DNA from: Pseudomonadota bacterium
GTDB taxonomy: Bacteria; Pseudomonadota; Alphaproteobacteria; Rhizobiales; Devosiaceae
NCBI GenBank assembly: GCA_023433775.1
Contig: JAEYTY010000161.1
Location: forward strand, 1 to 38,543
Length of the DNA: 38,543 nucleotides
Direction: 5' to 3'
The position numbers and the translations under genes are program-made. Every line of letters starts with the position of its first letter. The first letter of the stretch is position 1. Below the pieces are notes generated by a model. It did not search any database. It was not told the DNA's origin and saw only the letters and a list, made by a program, of their open reading frames with translations. Shown here piece after piece: positions 34,342 to 38,543 of the stretch.

Positions 34342-36693
34342 CTAGGCTGCATTCTGGTGCATGGGCGTCGTACGAAGCCCCTGCACATCCACGATCAGGG
34401 CGACATTGCCGTCCCCGAGAATTGTTCCGCCGGCAATGCCCTCGACCCGCTCGAAGTTTTCTTCCAGCGATTTGATGACGACCTGCTGCTGGCCAATAAT
34501 ATCGTCCACCACCAGCGCCAGTTTCTGGCTGCCTTCGGTTTCACACAGGACGACAAAGCGGTTGTCCGCATCGGCGCTGGCCACCATGTCAAAGCGCGTG
34601 GCCAGATCGATGACCTGTACATATTCGCCACGCACCTGCAGCACCTGTCCGCCCGACGGCACGCGTTCAAAATTGGCGCGCGAACACTGGATGGTTTCAA
34701 CAATCGAGGAGAGCGGCACCACATAGGGCGAGCCGCCAACCTTGACCAGCATCACATCGAGCACGGCCAGAGTCAGCGGCAGGCGCAGCGTCATGCGCGA
34801 GCCCTTGCCGGTCCACGAACGCACATGCACGGAGCCGCCGATTTTCTTGATATTGCTCAGCACCACATCCATGCCGACGCCGCGGCCCGAAATATCGCTC
34901 ACCGCCTCGGCGGTGGAGAAGCCGGGCGCAAAGATCAGCTGGTCGATCTGTTCGTCCGTGGGGTTGGCGTCGGGCGCCACAATGCCCTTTTCGCGCGCCA
35001 GCTTCAGCACGCGCTCGCGGTTGATGCCCGCGCCATCGTCCTCGACGATGATGAGGATATTGCCGCCCGCCTGCTCGGCAGAAAGCCGGATCGTACCGAT
35101 CTCGGGCTTGCCGGCAGCGATGCGCTTTTCCGGCGTCTCGATGCCATGGTCGGCCGAATTGCGCACCATATGGGTCAGCGGATCGGACAATTGCTCGATC
35201 ACCGTTTTGTCGATTTCGGTGTTCTCGCCAATGGTTTCGAGCTTGATCTTCTTGCCCGTCTTGGTGGCCAGCTCGCGCGCCAGGCGCGGCATACGGCTGA
35301 AGACGGATTTGACCGGCTGGGCGCGAATGGCCATCACCGAGTCCTGCAATCCGCGTGTCGTCTGGGCCAGCACTTCTAGCCCGCGCACGAGTTCGGTATA
35401 GCGGGCGCGCAGGGTCTCATCCATCTGCTGGGTAAGCATGGACTGGGTGATCACCAATTCGCCCACCATGTTGACCACGCGGTCCACCTTGTCGAGATCG
35501 ACGCGGATGGACTGCACGCCAACGCTGCGGCCACTGCTTTCCTCGCCGCCGCCTTCGCCAGAGGCAGCAACCGGCGCCTTGGGCGCCGAGGCAACGGGCG
35601 CCGGGGGCGTCGCGACCACGCTGGGCGTGATCTCTGCGGCCAGTTCTGCAAAGCTGAGGCCTGGCGGAACTTCAAAATTGTCCTGCGTCGCTTCGGCGAC
35701 AGGCGCGGGAGCCGGCTCAGGCACATCGACAATCTCGATCAACGGCGCGCTCGTAAGCGGCGCAACCTCGTCATCGGTGAGATCGATCAGGCTGGAGAGG
35801 GTCGGGCCCTCATCAAGCCCCAGGAGCGGTTCGGCTTCGGCGGCCGGCTTGGGCTGCACCACTGAGCCGAGATGGGCAATGACGATATCGCAATCGCCTT
35901 CGACAAATTCGAAGACTTCGCGGATCGCCTCTTCCGTCAGGGTAGGCGAGACCAGCGAAATTTCCCAAGCGCCATAAACCGCGAAGGGCTCGAAATCGCT
36001 CAGCGGCGGAATTTCCGACAGCACGACCCGCACACTCATCTCGCCCAGCAGGGCCAGTTCGCGGAACAGCAGCAGCGGATCATTGGCGCGGGCATAAAGC
36101 GCACGATGCGGGGTAAAGCGGATTTCCCACTGCCCGGCTTCGTCTTCATTGGCAGCAGCCAGAGGCGGCGCTTCAAAGGCGTCTTCGACCGGGGCTTCGC
36201 CGGCGGCAGGCCCGCCGATATTGACCATGACGGGGGTAAAATCGATGTCGAACTCTTCGACATGCTCACCGCTCTCGTCATCTTCGTCATCGCCATCGGC
36301 GCTGGCCTTGCCGCGCGCAATCGCGTCAAAACGCTGCTTTTCTTCCTGGCCGTAATCGGCCGGCAAAGCCTCGCCGCTCTGGGCAGCATTGACGTGGTCG
36401 GCGACAATGTCATTGGCCCTGATGCAGAGCACGACAACATCGTCGGTCAGCTCGACGCGGCCGTCGCGCACATAGTCGAGCAATGTCTCATAGGCATGAG
36501 CAAAACCCACCAGCGCAGAAAAGCCGAACGCCCCGGCGCCGCCCTTGATCGAGTGGATGGCGCGGAACACGGCATTGAGACGATCACTGTCGCGCTCACC
36601 CGCTTCGATAGCGGCAAACTGTTCCTCAAGCTCGGTCAGGAGCTCGGAGCACTCGTCGAAATAGGTGGCTTTGAAGTCGTCCAGGTCGCTCAT
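34342..36693 (-). CDS. cheA: Chemotaxis histidine kinase CheA
   Basis: Cytosolic kinase of 783 residues that phosphorylates CheY and CheB in response to receptor state. P1/HPt: H47 in AIHSIKGGAGAFGF. A P2-like docking domain is around 190-270 (IRFTPHRALYARANDP...), followed by an acidic/proline-rich linker. The dimerisation helix pair starts near 400 (IRVDLDKVDRVVNMVGELVI). ATPase domain: N-box HMVRNSADHGIETPEKR (about 508), G1 DDGAGINRERV, F-box FAPGFSTAE, G2 SGRGVGMDVV (about 600). The C-terminal CheW-like domain is about 640-775. It starts 38 bp after cheY1 with GGATGA upstream. Confidence 0.97.
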   Translation of the reverse strand: MSDLDDFKATYFDECSELLTELEEQFAAIEAGERDSDRLNAVFRAIHSIKGGAGAFGFSALVGFAHAYETLLDYVRDGRVELTDDVVVLCIRANDIVADHVNAAQSGEALPADYGQEEKQRFDAIARGKASADGDDEDDESGEHVEEFDIDFTPVMVNIGGPAAGEAPVEDAFEAPPLAAANEDEAGQWEIRFTPHRALYARANDPLLLFRELALLGEMSVRVVLSEIPPLSDFEPFAVYGAWEISLVSPTLTEEAIREVFEFVEGDCDIVIAHLGSVVQPKPAAEAEPLLGLDEGPTLSSLIDLTDDEVAPLTSAPLIEIVDVPEPAPAPVAEATQDNFEVPPGLSFAELAAEITPSVVATPPAPVASAPKAPVAASGEGGGEESSGRSVGVQSIRVDLDKVDRVVNMVGELVITQSMLTQQMDETLRARYTELVRGLEVLAQTTRGLQDSVMAIRAQPVKSVFSRMPRLARELATKTGKKIKLETIGENTEIDKTVIEQLSDPLTHMVRNSADHGIETPEKRIAAGKPEIGTIRLSAEQAGGNILIIVEDDGAGINRERVLKLAREKGIVAPDANPTDEQIDQLIFAPGFSTAEAVSDISGRGVGMDVVLSNIKKIGGSVHVRSWTGKGSRMTLRLPLTLAVLDVMLVKVGGSPYVVPLSSIVETIQCSRANFERVPSGGQVLQVRGEYVQVIDLATRFDMVASADADNRFVVLCETEGSQKLALVVDDIIGQQQVVIKSLEENFERVEGIAGGTILGDGNVALIVDVQGLRTTPMHQNAA

Positions 36694-36731
36694 CTACAGC
36701 TCATCCAACCCTTCTGGGTTCGCTAACTTGG

Positions 36732-37097
36732 TCAGTGCACGACGCGGTTGATTACCGAAATCAGCTTTTCGGGATCGAACGGCTTGACGATCCAGCCCGT
36801 GCCGCCGGCGGCCTTGCCCTGATCACGCTTGTCCTGGCTGGTCTCGGTGGTCAGGATCAGGATCGGCAGGCTCTGATACTGGCCGCTCGAGCGCACATTC
36901 TTGATGAACTCGATGCCATCCATGACCGGCATGTTGATATCGGTGATCACCACATCGATGGGCTGGGCCTTGAGCACATCCAGACCCTGCTTGCCATCTT
37001 CGGCCTGCAGCACTTCGAAGCCTGCATTGGACAGCGTATGATGCAGCATGGCCAGAATGGTCCTGGAATCATCGACCGTCAGTACGCGCAATGTCAT
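36732..37097 (-). CDS. cheY: Chemotaxis response regulator CheY1
   Basis: Single-domain receiver of 121 residues. The acidic pair is D9-D10, the phospho-acceptor D53 lies in VVITDINMPVMDG, the switch Thr is in ILTTETSQD, and K105 is in IVKPFDPE. It sits between the STAS gene and cheA, the position of CheY1, which acts as a phosphate sink in Sinorhizobium; that role here is inference. Its ATG overlaps the STAS stop by 4 bp (37094-37097). Confidence 0.95.
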   Translation of the reverse strand: MTLRVLTVDDSRTILAMLHHTLSNAGFEVLQAEDGKQGLDVLKAQPIDVVITDINMPVMDGIEFIKNVRSSGQYQSLPILILTTETSQDKRDQGKAAGGTGWIVKPFDPEKLISVINRVVH

Positions 37098-37423
37098 TGT
37101 TTTATCATCCCTGAAAACTGGGCATTCAAACCCAGGCGGTCGATCGCGGCAGTCATGGCCGCGCTCGGCGCTTCAATTGCGAACTCGAAATGATTTCGCC
37201 GTGCGGTTTCGGCTGCACTCATCAGCATGAACAGTGCATTTGTCGAAACCCGCTCCACGCCTGCTGCCGATACGCTGACAGGACCTTCTTCGAGCACATC
37301 GATCAACATGTCCCGGATGCCATCAATGGCATCAAGGTCAATGATCGCAGGCAAGGCGATCGGCTGTTTGGATTTGCTGGCCATGGCAGTGGCGGAACCC
37401 CCGGAGTCTTCTCCAGGCGCCAT
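37094..37423 (-). CDS. STAS-domain protein, CheS-like, first gene of the cheA operon
   Basis: A 109-residue protein with a STAS-like pattern (IALPAIIDLDAIDGIRDMLI, then VSAAGVERVSTNALFMLMSA). In rhizobia the gene before cheY1-cheA is cheS, whose product binds CheA and speeds loss of CheY1 phosphate. Position and size fit, so CheS is the likely identity, although no direct alignment was done. The start is uncertain: the ATG at 37423 has no clear ribosome-binding site, and a second ATG at 37384 has GGGGG 13 bases upstream. It is translationally coupled to cheY1. Confidence 0.75.
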   Translation of the reverse strand: MAPGEDSGGSATAMASKSKQPIALPAIIDLDAIDGIRDMLIDVLEEGPVSVSAAGVERVSTNALFMLMSAAETARRNHFEFAIEAPSAAMTAAIDRLGLNAQFSGMIKQ

Positions 37424-37480
37424 ATTCAGCCGGAACGGTTTAAGAAGTGCTAACTATGAGGCGTACTCGAAGGGACTGAG

Positions 37481-37495
37481 CGCGCCAGTGGCGCG
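37481..37495. repeat. Small inverted repeat upstream of the STAS gene
   Basis: CGCGCC-AGT-GGCGCG, a 6-bp stem with a 3-base loop and no T-run. It is part of the 317-bp spacer 37424-37740, in which I see no gene. Confidence 0.35.
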
Positions 37496-37552
37496 ATCAG
37501 AGCCGAATAGGCCTTGAGACCTATGGTCGAAAGGCTAAGCCGCAAAACGCAG

Positions 37553-37576
37553 CCAAACGCCCCGGGGGGCGTTTGG
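37553..37576. repeat. Inverted repeat CCAAACGCC-N6-GGCGTTTGG
   Basis: Perfect 9-bp arms around CCGGGG in the spacer between the divergent STAS and oxidoreductase genes. No T-run on either side. It could be an operator or part of an intergenic repeat. Confidence 0.45.
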
Positions 37577-37583
37577 AGCGGCA

Positions 37584-37629
37584 TAGGCCCGGAGAGCTAT
37601 TCTCGCAGGGCTGGGCCAAGAACACCGAA
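37584..37629. repeat. Short dispersed repeat, copy 2
   Basis: Shares the exact 16-bp core TAGGCCCGGAGAGCTA and flanking bases with 8344-8384. It sits directly after the inverted repeat at 37553-37576. Confidence 0.5.
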
Positions 37630-37740
37630 TATGCAACCGCTCCGACCCACCGGAACTGGTATACTCCCCGGGCGCTAATCCCTTGCCCCAACCCCCACTC
37701 CGGTCTATCGCATCCCCAACACATCTTCCCGGACCGCCCC

Positions 37741-38543
37741 ATGCCCGCCAATATCACCCTGACCGGCCTCGCCCGTGACCTCGCCCTTCGCGCTGAAGCC
37801 GGCAAGACCATTCGCGTCGGCGTCATTGGTTCGGGCGAAATGGGCACCGATCTTGTCACCCAGATGAGTCTGATGACCGGCATCGAGATGGCGGCCATCG
37901 CCACGCGCCGCCCCCATACCGCGCTCGACGCCATGACGATCGCCTATGGCGAGGATTCCATGGGCAAGGTCTGCGACACGCCCAAGGCCGCGACCGCCGC
38001 CATCGAACAGGGCAAGATTGCCATCACCTCGGCCGAAACCCTCGTCACCACGCCCAATATCGACGTGGTCATCGATGCCACCGGCAAGCCCGGCGTCGCC
38101 GCCGATTACGATCTCATGGCCATGGAGCATGGCAAGCATCTGGTGATGATGAATGTCGAAGCCGACGTCACCATCGGGCCTTATCTCAAGGCCCAGGCCG
38201 ACCGCCTCGGAGTCGTCTATTCTGTCGGCGCCGGCGATGAACCCAGCTCCTGCATGGAGCTGATCGAGTTCGTATCGGCCCTTGGCCTGCCCATCGTCGC
38301 CGCCGGCAAGGGCAAGAACAATCCATTGAAGCACGACGCCGTACCCGACGATTATCGGGAAGAAGCGACCCGCCGCAACATGAACCCGCGTATGCTGGTC
38401 GAGTTCGTCGATGGCTCAAAAACCGCCGTCGAAATGTGCGCCATCGCCAATGCCACCGGCCTCCTGCCCGACGTGCCGGGAATGCACGGGCCAAAAGCCG
38501 ACCGCGATGACATGGCCAAAGTGCTCATCCCCAAGGCGGATGG
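37741..38543 (+). CDS. Homoserine-dehydrogenase-like NAD(P)-dependent oxidoreductase, 5' part
   Basis: The frame is open from the ATG at 37741 to the window end (267 residues visible). A Rossmann NAD(P) site is clear (IRVGVIGSGEMGTDLVTQM), followed by VVIDATGKPG and MMNVEADVTIGPYL, and later GAGDEPSSCMELIEF and GKGKNNPL. This pattern resembles the group annotated predicted homoserine dehydrogenase with a C-terminal SAF domain (COG4091-like), which includes sugar-acid and polyol catabolic enzymes. The substrate cannot be assigned. The SAF domain, if present, lies beyond the edge. The ribosome-binding site is weak. It is divergent from the chemotaxis operon. Confidence 0.7.
   Translation, partial: MPANITLTGLARDLALRAEAGKTIRVGVIGSGEMGTDLVTQMSLMTGIEMAAIATRRPHTALDAMTIAYGEDSMGKVCDTPKAATAAIEQGKIAITSAETLVTTPNIDVVIDATGKPGVAADYDLMAMEHGKHLVMMNVEADVTIGPYLKAQADRLGVVYSVGAGDEPSSCMELIEFVSALGLPIVAAGKGKNNPLKHDAVPDDYREEATRRNMNPRMLVEFVDGSKTAVEMCAIANATGLLPDVPGMHGPKADRDDMAKVLIPKAD

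Overview
The window looks like a chromosomal segment of a motile, GC-rich alphaproteobacterium of the Hyphomicrobiales (Rhizobiales) type; a Devosia-like genus is a reasonable guess but was not tested. The reasons are the rhizobial style of the chemotaxis genes (STAS-cheY-cheA, cheR-cheB-cheY, cheD), chemoreceptors with the alphaproteobacterial hairpin tip, TTAA-N7-TTAA (CtrA-type) boxes, and a LivGFHM-type amino-acid transporter. No tRNA, rRNA, CRISPR or insertion sequence was seen.

Left part (1-13.5 kb), metabolism and transport. It starts with a 5'-complete, 3'-truncated pyruvate carboxylase gene (minus) and a small DUF442 phosphatase-like gene (minus). A plus-strand gene encodes an unusual fusion of a drug/metabolite-type permease with a glycine-betaine-binding (OpuAC) domain. 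It meets, tail to tail with a 6-bp overlap, a stand-alone OpuAC-type binding protein. A branched-chain amino-acid binding protein (plus) then converges on a compact livG-livF-livH-livM operon (minus), with terminators and a palindromic intergenic repeat between them. Methylglyoxal synthase and a DUF1801 protein follow.

Middle part (13.6-26.6 kb). Six methyl-accepting chemotaxis proteins (MCPs) lie head to tail on the minus strand: a globin-coupled receptor, a soluble double-PAS receptor, a helical-sensor receptor, two Cache_3-like receptors and one dCache-like receptor. Five of the six end in an xWxxF CheR-docking pentapeptide within a longer conserved tail. Several upstream regions carry TTAA-N7-TTAA-type boxes, one of them perfect.

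Right part (26.8-37.4 kb). The core chemotaxis machinery is in two minus-strand blocks: cheD, a divergent MCP, cheR, cheB, cheY2; and STAS (CheS-like), cheY1, cheA, cheW. Between them lie a plus-strand 117-aa protein with a CheZ/CheT-type DxxxQ motif, an HNH endonuclease-like gene and a convergent D12-class adenine methyltransferase. The last two look like a compact restriction-modification pair in a break of the che cluster.

Right edge: an intergenic region with inverted repeats and a second copy of a short dispersed repeat, then the 5' part of a homoserine-dehydrogenase-like oxidoreductase running off the window.

Expected flow: receptors signal through CheW to CheA, which phosphorylates CheY1, CheY2 and CheB. 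CheR, CheB and CheD adapt the receptors. The STAS protein and the DxxxQ protein are candidates for signal termination.
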